Shown: positions 10,123 through 18,856, counted from the first letter of the stretch. The stretch: 64,000 bases of DNA from Halorubrum kocurii JCM 14978 (GCF_000337355.1 NZ_AOJH01000062.1:1-64000), one strand, 5' to 3'. Notes: generated by a model from the sequence alone, not told the origin. Translations and numbers: made by a program.

Positions 10123-11127
10123 TCACAGGTCGAGCAGCTCCCGCAGTTCGGCCACCAGGGACTCCGTCTTCTCGTCGGGGTCCTCGTCGCTGTCGACGGG
10201 AGTGCGCCCGTCGAACGTCTCGTGGACCATCGAGACGCCTTCGGCCAGCGTGTCGAGCCCGTATCCGCCTTCGAGGACGTAGGCGGTCGCGGCCCCGATA
10301 TCGTCGGTCACCGACCGGAGCTGGTCGGTCATCAGCGCGTATCCCTCGGAGGAGACGCGCATCCGCGAGATCGGGTCGTGCCGGTGGGCGTCGAACCCGG
10401 CCGAGACGATCAGGAGGTCGGGGTCGAACCGTTCGAGCGCCGGCGCGATCGCCTCGTCGATGGCGTAGAGGTAATCAGCGTCGCCCGCGCCGGCCGCGAG
10501 CGGGAGGTTCACGGTCGTCTCCTCGCCCTCGTCGCGGCCGGTCTCGTCGAGCGCGCCGGTGTCCGGATACAGCCCCTCCTCGTGGATCGACGCGTAGAGG
10601 ACGTCGTCGCGGTCGTAGAACACGTCTTGGGTTCCGTTCCCGTGGTGTACGTCCCAGTCGAATATCGCGACGCGGTCGGCGGCCCCGTCGTCGAGGACCG
10701 TTTGGGCCGCGACGGAGGCGTTATTGAAGAAGCAAAAGCCCATGGCGTCGTCGGGGACCGCGTGGTGTCCCGGCGGCCGTCCGAGCGCGAAGGGGGTGTC
10801 TCGTCCGTCGGCGCCGTCGAGCGCGGACCGGGCCGCCCACTGGGAGAGGCCGGCCGAGGCGAGCGCGGCGTTCCACGTTCCCTCGCTCGCGACGGTGTCG
10901 GGGTCCCAGCTCCCCCCGCCGTCGGCGACGAAGGACTCTAACTCGTCGACGTACTCCGCGTCGTGGACCGCGACGACCTCCTCGCGCGTCGCCGGGTCCG
11001 CCTCCGCGTACTCGACGCCGTGTCGCTTCGCCAGCCCGCGGCGGATCGCGCGCAGTCGGTCCGGGTTTTCCGGATGCCGTTCGCCGGTGTCGTGTTCGAG
11101 ACACCGCTCGTTGTAGCCGAAGCGCAT
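10123..11127 (-). CDS. Histone deacetylase family protein
   Basis: The 334-residue protein is a class I/II histone deacetylase (arginase-fold, acetoin-utilisation AcuC family). Catalytic features are all present: the His pair at 121-122 in RPPGHHAV, zinc ligands Asp159 and His161 in DWDVHHGNGT, Asp246 in SAGFDAH, and Tyr289 in LEGGYG. It should remove acyl groups from lysine or small amines. Its start codon directly abuts the stop of the histone gene, so the two are surely cotranscribed, which makes protein deacetylation of chromatin an attractive but unproven role. Confidence 0.93.
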   Translation of the reverse strand: MRFGYNERCLEHDTGERHPENPDRLRAIRRGLAKRHGVEYAEADPATREEVVAVHDAEYVDELESFVADGGGSWDPDTVASEGTWNAALASAGLSQWAARSALDGADGRDTPFALGRPPGHHAVPDDAMGFCFFNNASVAAQTVLDDGAADRVAIFDWDVHHGNGTQDVFYDRDDVLYASIHEEGLYPDTGALDETGRDEGEETTVNLPLAAGAGDADYLYAIDEAIAPALERFDPDLLIVSAGFDAHRHDPISRMRVSSEGYALMTDQLRSVTDDIGAATAYVLEGGYGLDTLAEGVSMVHETFDGRTPVDSDEDPDEKTESLVAELRELLDL

Positions 11128-11559
11128 CTACTCAAATAACGCGAAGTACGTCTCGATATCCTCGGCCTGTACGGTCCGTCTGTCAGCGTGACGCGCGAGC
11201 GTCGCGGCGGCGCTCGCGACGTTCTCGGCGTAGTCCTCCAGGATGTCGGCCAGCGCGATGCGGGCGTCGACGCCGACTCGATATCGGTCGTCGATCCGGA
11301 GCCGGGCGATGCGGTCGATCGGCGCGACGGGGAGGGTGAGCTCCTCGCGACTGATCACCTGTTCGACGCCGAAATCGGACGCCATCAGCGTCTTTCGCCC
11401 GTCTTCGGTTGCCCGTTCGGCCGCGCCGATCGCCAGCTCCGCGCCGTGCGCTTGGATCCGGCGAGCCAACTCCTCGGCGGCGTCCGCGCTCACGCGGAGG
11501 TCCCCGGCGTTCCGCCGGATGATCCCGTCGACCGGCGCGAACGGCAACTCGACACTCAT
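11128..11559 (-). CDS. hstA: Archaeal doublet histone
   Basis: The 143-residue protein contains two fused histone folds, about residues 1-66 and 72-143, the arrangement known for halophile histones. The first begins ELPFAPVDGIIRRNAG and the second ELTLPVAPIDRIARL, each followed by the long central helix. I chose the ATG at 11559 (MSVEL) over an ATG two codons upstream because it matches the family start. A TATA-like GTTATACGG lies about 27 bp before it, implying a leaderless mRNA. The fold is acidic, unlike eukaryotic histones. Confidence 0.94.
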   Translation of the reverse strand: MSVELPFAPVDGIIRRNAGDLRVSADAAEELARRIQAHGAELAIGAAERATEDGRKTLMASDFGVEQVISREELTLPVAPIDRIARLRIDDRYRVGVDARIALADILEDYAENVASAAATLARHADRRTVQAEDIETYFALFE

Positions 11560-11718
11560 ACACACAGTCGCGTCCGTGTACCGTATAACGCTTTCCGTTA
11601 CCGCCGTCTCCGCGCCTCAGCGCTGGCGTCGTGGCTACTCGATGCGTCGCTGTATCGCTCGGCGTCTCGCCGCATCCCCCCGCAGTTCGCTCTCCCCGTG
11701 ACGCCGTGATCGCGGCGA
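11560..11718 (-). promoter_or_regulatory. Histone promoter region
   Basis: The spacer between the RPA gene and the histone gene includes GCGTTATACGG on the minus strand at about 11580-11590, about 27 bp before the histone start. No RNA gene or repeat stands out in the rest. Confidence 0.5.
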
Positions 11719-13206
11719 CTAGAACACGTCGTCGGCGTCGATCGTCCCGTCGCGTTCCGTCCCGCGAACCGTGACCTCCTCGCCGAGCCGCAGGCTCGCG
11801 TCGGTCTCGACGCTTTTCGTCTGCTGCCCGTCGTCCAACACGACGGGGTCGCCGGTCTGGACGACCGTCCCGGTGAACTCGACGCCGTCGGTCGTCGAGG
11901 CCGCCGCGGCTGCGGCACCGCCGGTTCCGGAACCCCCGCTATCGCTCTCGTTGTCTCCGGCCTCACCGGCGACGGCCTCGGCGGCTGCCTTCTGTCCATC
12001 CTCGGCGAAGGCGCCGAGCCCGGTGTCGCTCGCGCCGCGGCCGTCGCTCCCGGTGCCGGTGTCTGACGTCCCCGCCGTCGCCCCACCGGTCGCGTCGCCC
12101 CCTTCGTCGAGGACGGTGACGGTCGAGCGCCAGTTCGCGGAGGCCTCGAGGTCGTCCTGCCAGCCGTCTTGGATCTCCACGTCGGTGAAGACGACGCGGT
12201 CGGCCAGTTCGATCTCGCGGTCGGCCTTGTCCCCCCACAGCGCGACGCGGATCTCGCCGGTGTCGTCCTTGATGCGGACGTTCCGGACCTGTCCCTCCGA
12301 ACCGTCGTCGCGGTCGAACGTGCGCTTCGGGTCGGTCTCGATGACGCCACCGCCGATGTCGACTGTCTCTCCGATCTCTAAGTCGGCGACGTCGGTCGTC
12401 TCCGGGACGTACTCCACGTCCTCGTCGACGCGCTCGACGGTGCCGCGGTCGCCGACGTGGAGCTCCAAGTCGCCGTCGCGCTCGCGGACGTAGCCGTCGC
12501 CGACCTCGACGACCTCGCCGGCCTCGAACTCGTCGGCGAGGTCGGCCTTGCCGTCCCACAGCGTGACGCGCACGCGACCCGTCTCGTCGCCGACGGTGAG
12601 GTTGGCCACGCGCCCCTCGCTGCCGTCGTCGCGGTCGAACGTGCGGATGGAGTCGGTGTCGAGCACCTGTCCGACGAGGTCCACGTCCGACGCGCCGAGC
12701 GAGAGGTCCTCGACGCGGTAGGTGTCGAGCACCTGCACGTCGACCTCGGCGTCCTCGTCGGGTTCGACCTTGTCAGCGCTCACCTCGAGGCCGCTGTACC
12801 CCTCCTTCGGGCGGCCCATGACGCGGAGCACCTGGCCGATCTCAAGCTCCTCCTCGGCCGCGGCGGCCATGTCGTCCCACAGCGCGACGCGCACGGAGCC
12901 GGAGGCGTCCGCGACGTCGACGTTGCAGACGCGCCCCTCCTCGGCCTCCTCGTCGTCGCGCTCGAAGGTGCGGACGTCGCCGATGGACGTCACCTTCCCG
13001 AGGAACTTCACGTCGTTCATACCGGGCTCGATGTCGGCGATCGTGTCGGCCTCTTCGTCGCGCAGCTCGTGCGCGATGAGCATCGCAGCGGTCTCCTCGT
13101 CGGCCAGCCCGCCCATCTGCTCGACCTTGTCCTCGACCGCCGCCTCGAACTCCTCGAACTCCACGTCGGTGTCGAGATCGTCGTAGACGTCCTCTATCAC
13201 TCCCAT
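11719..13206 (-). CDS. rpa2: Replication protein A, multi-OB-fold single-stranded DNA-binding protein
   Basis: The 495-residue protein has an N-terminal helical region (1-60) followed by three OB-fold repeats, each with the signature RTFxRDDxxEGxVxN...VRVxLWD (about residues 78-110, 185-220 and 285-325). A Gly/Ala/Ser-rich linker (about 370-430) leads to a last small beta domain. It should coat single-stranded DNA during replication and repair. Size, architecture and placement next to histone and deacetylase genes match the stand-alone Rpa2 of Haloferax rather than the rpa/rpap pairs. Confidence 0.88.
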   Translation of the reverse strand: MGVIEDVYDDLDTDVEFEEFEAAVEDKVEQMGGLADEETAAMLIAHELRDEEADTIADIEPGMNDVKFLGKVTSIGDVRTFERDDEEAEEGRVCNVDVADASGSVRVALWDDMAAAAEEELEIGQVLRVMGRPKEGYSGLEVSADKVEPDEDAEVDVQVLDTYRVEDLSLGASDVDLVGQVLDTDSIRTFDRDDGSEGRVANLTVGDETGRVRVTLWDGKADLADEFEAGEVVEVGDGYVRERDGDLELHVGDRGTVERVDEDVEYVPETTDVADLEIGETVDIGGGVIETDPKRTFDRDDGSEGQVRNVRIKDDTGEIRVALWGDKADREIELADRVVFTDVEIQDGWQDDLEASANWRSTVTVLDEGGDATGGATAGTSDTGTGSDGRGASDTGLGAFAEDGQKAAAEAVAGEAGDNESDSGGSGTGGAAAAAASTTDGVEFTGTVVQTGDPVVLDDGQQTKSVETDASLRLGEEVTVRGTERDGTIDADDVF

Positions 13207-13442
13207 ACGCGTACCTCATCGGTTATCGAGTCCGCGGATAAGCGTTGTCCTTGTGGGGGTCTCACGGTCGAATCGGCGCGTTCGGTCCGCGGGATCCGCG
13301 GCGTCGCCGTCCCGGGTCGGAGCGTCGTCATACCCGTCCATCGGTCCCATCGATACAAAAGGTGTGCAATCCCCCGCGCGATCGCGCCGGTCGGACCGAG
13401 ACGTGTGGGACCGTTCGTCACGGGTCTCGCGGACCGTAACCG

Positions 13443-13450
13443 TCTTAAGT
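13443..13450 (+). promoter_or_regulatory. TATA box of tRNA-Arg
   Basis: TCTTAAGT lies about 27 bp before the 5' end of the tRNA gene, at the normal archaeal spacing. Confidence 0.5.
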
Positions 13451-13473
13451 ACCAGCGCGGTACGTTCATTTGA

Positions 13474-13546
13474 GTCCTGGTAGGGTAGTGGACTATCCTC
13501 TTGGCTTGCGGAGCCAGGGACCGGAGTTCAAATCTCCGTCAGGACG
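13474..13546 (+). tRNA. tRNA-Arg (GCG)
   Basis: A 73-nt cloverleaf: acceptor GTCCTGG pairs with TCAGGAC (13539-13545) with one G-T wobble, the anticodon loop TTGCGGA gives anticodon GCG, and the T-arm reads GGAGTTCAAATCTCC. CCA is not encoded. Its T-arm also pairs with an inverted copy about 75 bp downstream. Confidence 0.95.
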
Positions 13547-13821
13547 TTTTCGGATGCACTGAACGGCGAGCATCGCGAGCCGTGCGTACATCCGAAAACG
13601 CCGCGGAGATTTGAGCAGAAAAGTCGCAGCGGCCGAGCGAAGCGAGGCCGACCGTCTTTCCGAGTTCAACTCTCCGTCAGGACGTTCACTTTGCTGCTGT
13701 CTCACTTCGTTTGATAGCCGCTGCGTTCGGTCCTGACGTGCCTCACGCTCGCTTCGCTCGCGTGAGACTCCGTCAGGACGCTTTCGAACACACCAAACGG
13801 CGAGCATCGCGAGCCGTGCGT
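13528..13821 (+). repeat. tRNA-Arg-linked inverted repeat and duplicated 3'-end blocks
   Basis: TCAAATCTCCG inside the tRNA T-arm (13528-13538) is perfectly inverted at 13604-13614, and CGTTTTCGGATG (13545-13556) is perfectly inverted at 13589-13600; together they form a nested hairpin starting within the tRNA. Parts of the tRNA 3' end recur at 13662-13684 and 13767-13780. A 25-bp block (ACGGCGAGCATCGCGAGCCG and five more bases) is identical at 13563-13587 and 13797-13821. The set looks like repeated duplication and decay of a tRNA-end module. Confidence 0.75.
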
Positions 13822-13854
13822 GGGTCCCGCGCTGCACGCTCCGACCGTTCGCGA

Positions 13855-13966
13855 TTTATAAACGAAACTTCGGTGGCGCGTGCCCCCGAGTGGCCGCCAA
13901 CAACGGCCATTTATAAACGGGTAGAGACGCCGAGGGACGATCTCTCGCTGCAGACCATTTATAAAC
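13855..13966 (+). repeat. Array of three ATTTATAAAC motifs
   Basis: The palindromic core TTTATAAA occurs at 13855, 13910 and 13958, spaced 55 and 48 bp, in the spacer downstream of the antiporter gene. Each copy is ATTTATAAACG or ATTTATAAACA in GC-rich surroundings. They resemble TATA boxes, yet no gene follows on either strand. Similar motifs mark the hairpin-rich elements elsewhere in the window. Confidence 0.6.
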
Positions 13967-14033
13967 AGCTGAGCGCCGGTCCGCCGCTCCTCCCCCTCGA
14001 TCCGCGAACGGGCGGAACCGCCCGGCCGGCGTC

Positions 14034-15887
14034 TTAATCGTGCGGGTGGAACCGATCCATCGCCTTCCTGACCGCGTCCGAATCGCCGATGAAGGTGACG
14101 TGGTCGCCGTACTCCAGCACGCTATCGGCCGAGGGCACGTGGTTCTCCCCGTCGCGGCTGACGACGGCGACGAAGGTGCCGTCGGGGATCTGCGCGTTGA
14201 GGTCGCGGATGCTTTTCCCGGCGAGGTTCTCCGCGGTTACCGCGACCTCTTGGACGTCGTGGCTGTCGCCCAGCTCGTTCATCCAGTGGGTGATCGCCGG
14301 GCGCTCGATCTCGTCGTCGATGGCCACCGCCGTCGCCGTCGGCGAGTCGATCGCCTTCACGCCGATGCTGTTGAAGGCGTCCACGTTGCCCGGTTGGTTC
14401 ACGCGCGAGTACACCATCTCGACGTCGAACTTCGTGATCGCGAGCTGGCACGCGAGGAGGTTGATGTCGTCGTCGCCGGTCACCGTGATCACCCGCTTGG
14501 CGTCACCGATACCGGCGCCGCGCAGCGTTTCCGCGTCGCTGCCGTCTCCCTCGTACACGGTGAACCCCTCCGAGCGGGCCCGCTCGCTCTCTTCGTCGTC
14601 GATCTCGACGATGACGACGTACTCGCCTCGCCGCTCCAGTCGTGTGGCGAGCGCCCGGCCGACCCGGCCGCCGCCGATGATTATCGTGCGCATTGGTGAC
14701 ACTCCGAGAACGTCGCCGATCTGTCGCGCGAGCCCGGCCTCGATCGCGACTGTCGCGAAGATGACGGCGAACACCGTCCCGACCAGCAGCTCGCCCGCCG
14801 CCACGTTCCCCGCGAGCTCCAGCTCGATCGCGAACAGCGTGGCCACGCTCGCCGGGATGATCCCGCGCGGGCCCACGCTCGCGAGGAACAGTCGCTCCGG
14901 CCACGTGAACCGCTCGACGCCGGCGGTAGCGATGATCGCCCCGAGCGGTCGGAGCACGAGCATGATCACGAGCACGAGGCCGACGGCCCCGAGGCCGAGC
15001 GCCGCGATCGCCTCGACGTCGATCAGCGCGGCCAGCGAGATGAACACGAACGAGAGGACGACGAGCGTCGTGTTCTCCGCGAACTCCTCGATCTCCTCTC
15101 TGTGGGCGATGTCGAGGTTCCCGAGGAGGATCCCGCTCGTCGCCGCCGCCGCGATGCCCGCTTCGGCGGCGACGACCTCTGCGGCCCCGAACGCCCCCAC
15201 TGCCGCCGCCAACACGAGGAACTGCGACGCCTGCACGTCGCGCTCCGGAACGTACTCGCTGTCCAACAGCAAGTAGATGATCACCGCCGCGAGCACCCCG
15301 GCGGCCACGCCGACACCGAGCCGCTGGAAGAACGAGGCCACGGTCGCGGGAACGCCGAGATCGTCGAGCAACAGCGTCTCGAAGATCACCACGGCGACGA
15401 TCGCCGCCGTCACGTCGTTGACGATGCCCTCGGTTTCCAGGGCGGTCGCGACGTGGTCTCTGACGCGAACCACATTGAGTATCGGCGTGATCACGGTCGG
15501 CCCCGTCGCCACTAGCAGCGCGCCGATGAGTAGCGATATCTCCCAGTTGGCGCCCTCGAGGAACCGGACCGCGATCGCCGTTCCGACGAACATCACGAGG
15601 GCGCTGACCGTCACCAGTCGGAGCGACACCGTGGACGCCCCTCGGATCCGCTCGATCCGCAGGGCGAACGCCCCCTCGAAGACGATGATCGCGACGCTGA
15701 TCCCGACGATTATCTCGAGCCCGCTTCCGAACGTTTCGAGCGTTACGAGCCCCAGCACCTCCGGCCCCAACACGACCCCGATGAGGAGGTAGAAGATGAC
15801 GCTCGGTACTTTCAGGCGGTGAGCGAGCAGTTGGACGACGAGTCCCGACACGAGGATCGCCGCGATGACCGGCAACAGGCTGGACAC
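14034..15887 (-). CDS. Monovalent cation:proton antiporter with TrkA/RCK regulatory domain
   Basis: About the first 400 residues are a CPA-type membrane antiporter with roughly 12 hydrophobic segments and the conserved GILLGN and SVGPRGIIPASVATLFA blocks. The C-terminal third is a cytoplasmic RCK module: a Rossmann TrkA-N domain starting IIIGGGRVGRALA and a TrkA-C domain ending near FIGDSDAVRKAM. It likely exchanges Na+ or K+ for protons under nucleotide control. The start is uncertain: the best ribosome-binding site (GGAGGA, 15911-15916) points to a GTA codon at 15902, so I use the next GTG, though the frame stays open to 16031. Confidence 0.87.
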   Translation of the reverse strand: MSSLLPVIAAILVSGLVVQLLAHRLKVPSVIFYLLIGVVLGPEVLGLVTLETFGSGLEIIVGISVAIIVFEGAFALRIERIRGASTVSLRLVTVSALVMFVGTAIAVRFLEGANWEISLLIGALLVATGPTVITPILNVVRVRDHVATALETEGIVNDVTAAIVAVVIFETLLLDDLGVPATVASFFQRLGVGVAAGVLAAVIIYLLLDSEYVPERDVQASQFLVLAAAVGAFGAAEVVAAEAGIAAAATSGILLGNLDIAHREEIEEFAENTTLVVLSFVFISLAALIDVEAIAALGLGAVGLVLVIMLVLRPLGAIIATAGVERFTWPERLFLASVGPRGIIPASVATLFAIELELAGNVAAGELLVGTVFAVIFATVAIEAGLARQIGDVLGVSPMRTIIIGGGRVGRALATRLERRGEYVVIVEIDDEESERARSEGFTVYEGDGSDAETLRGAGIGDAKRVITVTGDDDINLLACQLAITKFDVEMVYSRVNQPGNVDAFNSIGVKAIDSPTATAVAIDDEIERPAITHWMNELGDSHDVQEVAVTAENLAGKSIRDLNAQIPDGTFVAVVSRDGENHVPSADSVLEYGDHVTFIGDSDAVRKAMDRFHPHD

Positions 15888-16271
15888 GTCTACCAGCGAT
15901 ACGTTCGCCGTCCTCCTTAGTGTACTGGTCGGCTGCGCGGGTGTCCGCTGCCGCTGTGGGTCCGCACTCAATAACCCTAAGACATATTTCAACTGGGACG
16001 AATCACGCGACTGATCCGCACACACAAGCAACTATTAATTCGGTTCCTCCTGTCAATGAGAATACGCCCGTGCGGAACCACCCACTGGGCGTCTCAACCA
16101 TGACCGTTCGCGACACCATCCCGACGCTCGCCCCCCTCTGGAGCGTCGGGAAGCGGGGTTGCGGAACGGTCGTCGCTCGCTTCGACGCCGTCGCCGCGTG
16201 ACCCCGACGCGGGGGCGGCCGGCTTCGCCCGTCGGAGCGAGCGCCGCCTTCTCTCCCCCCTTCCGACACGT
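15888..16271. other. Spacer between antiporter and tRNA-like sequence
   Basis: This holds the antiporter's minus-strand promoter, with an AATTAATAG TATA box at about 16034-16042. A short plus-strand open frame ending at 16201 has no family resemblance. I see no repeats or RNA gene before 16272. Confidence 0.45.
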
Positions 16272-16331
16272 GGACCCGGTAGCTCAAGCGGCAGAGCCCC
16301 GGGCTGAGGAATCGACTCCCTCCCGGGTCCG
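16272..16331 (+). pseudogene. Truncated tRNA-like sequence
   Basis: GGACCCGG (16272-16279) pairs with CCGGGTCC (16323-16330) like an acceptor stem, and a D-arm-like AGCTCAAGCGGCAGAGC follows. The total is only 60 nt: the anticodon-stem 3' side, variable loop and T-stem 5' side are missing. It ends two bases before the ATG of the next open frame. It could be a deleted tRNA or only a 5'-leader structure that mimics one. Confidence 0.4.
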
Positions 16332-16332
16332 T

Positions 16333-16599
16333 ATGGCAGTCCACCCCTGCCACCGCGCGACCGATGTCGCGCTCCGGCTGGCGGTCCCCCGCGACGCCGC
16401 GGGCGACCTCCACGCCGGGGTCCGCGCCAAGCTCGCCGGCCGTGACGGCGTCGACGTCGAGACCGTCGACGTCGTCTCTCTCCGGCCGCGCCTCAACGAC
16501 CTCACGGTCGAGGTCGACGCGTCGCTCCGGCTCGCGCCGGACGCCGCGGTCGACGACCTCACCGAGATCGTCGGGGTCCACAAGGCGCGTCCCCGGTAG
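16333..16599 (+). CDS. Small uncharacterised protein
   Basis: An 88-residue open frame starts MAVHPCHRATDVALRL two bases after the tRNA-like hairpin. It has haloarchaeal codon use and alternating strand/helix character (RLAVP..., LTVEVDASLRL), suggesting a small alpha/beta domain, but I do not recognise the family. The hairpin would fall in its 5' leader and could affect translation. Coding status is likely but not certain. Confidence 0.5.
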   Translation: MAVHPCHRATDVALRLAVPRDAAGDLHAGVRAKLAGRDGVDVETVDVVSLRPRLNDLTVEVDASLRLAPDAAVDDLTEIVGVHKARPR

Positions 16600-16705
16600 C
16601 GGACGCCGCCGGCCACACCACGGTCGACGCGGTCCCCGACTGACGCATCGACTCCGACCGCGGCGCGAGGCTTCGCGCCATCCACCCGACCCCAACCACA
16701 CGACG

Positions 16706-16996
16706 ATGAAACGAGACTCCCCCTCCAGACGCACGAGACACCCCGACCTCTACGCCGGTCCGGCCCCGTCCGACCGCGCGCCCTCGTGGCGCGCGACGGC
16801 GGTGTTCGCCGCGCTGCCGGTCCTGACGCTCGCGGTCGCCGCGTTCCCGACCGCGGTCGCGTTCGCTGCGGCCTCCATCGCCGGCGCGGTCGCCGGTGCG
16901 GCCCTCCACCGCCGCTACCCGGACGCGTTCGACCGCGCGTTCGAGCGCGCGCTCCCCGCGCCCGGCGACGAACCCACCGGCGCCGCCGACGGCTGA
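16706..16996 (+). CDS. Small membrane protein of unknown function
   Basis: The 96-residue product starts MKRDSPSRRTRH, has a basic N-terminus and a hydrophobic region from about residue 28 to 68 long enough for two membrane segments, then a short acidic tail. The arrangement predicts a two-helix membrane protein. No family is recognised. Confidence 0.6.
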   Translation: MKRDSPSRRTRHPDLYAGPAPSDRAPSWRATAVFAALPVLTLAVAAFPTAVAFAAASIAGAVAGAALHRRYPDAFDRAFERALPAPGDEPTGAADG

Positions 16997-17140
16997 ATCG
17001 CTTCGTTCCATCGGTCTCCCCGCTGACGTTTGGCCGCCCCTCCGCCTCCCCGCTGCCGTTCGGCCCTCCCCCCGTTTCGATCCCGGCGGTGGTCGCGGTC
17101 GGCCTCATCGCTTATACGTCGGAGTCCCCGACGAGTCGAT

Positions 17141-17869
17141 ATGACCGATCGCGAGTCCGGTTCCGACGCCGGAGCGCCCGGCGCCCGCGAGGCCGCCGCC
17201 GAGGGCCCCAACGACGGGCCCGCCGCCGACTCTTCCGGCGACGGAGACGACAGTCCGACCGTGCCAGCCGCGCTCCGCGCCGGTGCCGCCCTGTTCAACG
17301 AGGGACACGTTCTCGCGGCCCACGACCCGTGGGAGGCGGCCTGGCTTCCCCTCGCGGCGGGCGACGACGAGCGCCTGCTCCACGGCCTGATCGCGGCTGC
17401 GGCGGCGACCCACCACGCCGGTGGCCGCAACTGGTCCGGCGCGGTCGGCTGCGCGAGCAACGCCGAGGAGTACCTCGCCGGCGTTCCGCCGACGCTGCGC
17501 GGTGTCGATGTCGGGCCCGTTCGCGACTGGTGCCGCCGGCTCGCGTCCGACCCGGAGACGGTCGAGCGCTCGGCCCCGCCGACGCTCCGGATCGAGGGCG
17601 CGGCGCCGCGGTTCGGCGACCTCGACCTGTCGGCGACGCTGCTCGCGGCGCCCGCGCTCGCCGACGCGATCGCGCCCGGCGACGAGGAGACCTTCGAGAC
17701 CGCGGCGTCGCTCGCGCGGGGGGAGCGCGGCACCGGCCGGACGCGGTTCGCGGAGCTGCTGTTCGCGTTCCTCCGCAGCCCCGACGCCCGCCCGCAGGTG
17801 GCGGCGCGGCTCGCGGACCACGTGGAACTGGCGGAGCGGAAGCGGCGTGACGTCGACGACCTTTTTTAA
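17141..17869 (+). CDS. DUF309 family protein
   Basis: The 242-residue protein has a disordered acidic N-terminus (about 1-45) followed by the helical DUF309 domain, marked by LFNEGHVLAAHDPWEAAW and the later GLIAAAAATHHAGGRN block. DUF309 proteins are small helical proteins of unknown biochemical role. The ATG at 17141 is favoured over upstream codons because GCTTATACG lies about 27 bp before it, consistent with a leaderless transcript. It is convergent with azf. Confidence 0.85.
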   Translation: MTDRESGSDAGAPGAREAAAEGPNDGPAADSSGDGDDSPTVPAALRAGAALFNEGHVLAAHDPWEAAWLPLAAGDDERLLHGLIAAAAATHHAGGRNWSGAVGCASNAEEYLAGVPPTLRGVDVGPVRDWCRRLASDPETVERSAPPTLRIEGAAPRFGDLDLSATLLAAPALADAIAPGDEETFETAASLARGERGTGRTRFAELLFAFLRSPDARPQVAARLADHVELAERKRRDVDDLF

Positions 17870-17884
17870 GAACGTCTCGGGCGG

Positions 17885-18784
17885 TCAGGCGCCGTCGGTC
17901 GGCGTGTCGGGGTCAGTCGGAAAGTTGGGATCGGCCGGCCCGTCGTCGAGACCGGCTTCGCCGTCGTCGGCCGGTCCGTCGCCTCCGCCTGCGCCGCTGC
18001 CCTCGGTCTTCGGCTCCCCCTCGAACGTGTAGTCGGCGGAGTTGTCGGCGGGGTCGTACCCGAGGGCTTCGCGGGCGCGCTCGATCGAGTAATAGCGTCT
18101 GTCGTTGTTCGAGATGCCGTACACGATCTCGTAGCCGTAGTCGGCCTGCAGACACCGGTCGAACAGGTGCGCGCAGTCGCGGTGCGAGAGCCACATCGCC
18201 TGCCCGCGCTCGTACTCCCGCGGCGGGTGGTCCTTCGTGAGGTTCCCGATGCGGACACAGACGACGCTCATGCCGAACTCGTCGTGGTAGAAGCGACCGA
18301 GCGCCTCGCCGGTCGCCTTCGAGACGCCGTAGAGATTTCCGGGGCGGGGGAGTTCAGTGCCGTCGAGCCGGTAGTCGTCGTCGGTACGGTACAGGTCCGG
18401 GGTGCGCTCTTCGGTCTCGTAGCCGCCGACGGCGTGGTTCGAGGAGGCGAACGCGAACCGCTCGACGCCGGCGTCGGCGGCCGCCCGCATGACGACCTGC
18501 GTCCCGTCGATGTTGTTCCGGATCACGGAGTCCCACGGCGCCGTCTTCCGCGGGTCGCCCGCGAGGTGGATCACCGAGCCGACGCCGGCCATCGCCTCTC
18601 GGACGGCGCTCGCGTCGGTGATGTCGGCGACGTACCGGTCGGCGTCGGTGACTCCGGTGGGCACCTTCGCCGCCGGGAGCGGCTCCCTGTCGAGGAGTCG
18701 CCACTCGTAGTCGTCGCCGATGCCGCGGAGGATGGCCTGCCCCACCCGTCCGCCGGCGCCCGTCAGCAGGACCGGCTCGTCCAT
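17885..18784 (-). CDS. azf: NAD-dependent glucose-6-phosphate dehydrogenase (Azf type)
   Basis: The 299-residue protein is an extended short-chain dehydrogenase. It has the NAD-binding GAGGRVG motif at residues 10-16, an SSNHAVGGYE block and the catalytic YGVSK. Its sequence closely resembles Haloferax Azf, the NAD-dependent glucose-6-phosphate dehydrogenase that starts the archaeal oxidative pentose phosphate route and is unrelated to bacterial Zwf. An extra acidic, Gly/Asp/Pro-rich tail of about 40 residues is probably disordered. Confidence 0.88.
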   Translation of the reverse strand: MDEPVLLTGAGGRVGQAILRGIGDDYEWRLLDREPLPAAKVPTGVTDADRYVADITDASAVREAMAGVGSVIHLAGDPRKTAPWDSVIRNNIDGTQVVMRAAADAGVERFAFASSNHAVGGYETEERTPDLYRTDDDYRLDGTELPRPGNLYGVSKATGEALGRFYHDEFGMSVVCVRIGNLTKDHPPREYERGQAMWLSHRDCAHLFDRCLQADYGYEIVYGISNNDRRYYSIERAREALGYDPADNSADYTFEGEPKTEGSGAGGGDGPADDGEAGLDDGPADPNFPTDPDTPTDGA

Positions 18785-18856
18785 TCGGTCGTACGTGGGC
18801 GCGAGACGGGCATATATGACACGGTTCGGCCGCGGCGCGGCGAATCGACGGCCGTC

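Noticed and set aside
13493-13837. Minus-strand open frame with internally repeated MLAVxCxRKRPDG segments
   Set aside because: It translates the tRNA-Arg gene and its duplicated 3'-end repeats, which explains the protein repeats.
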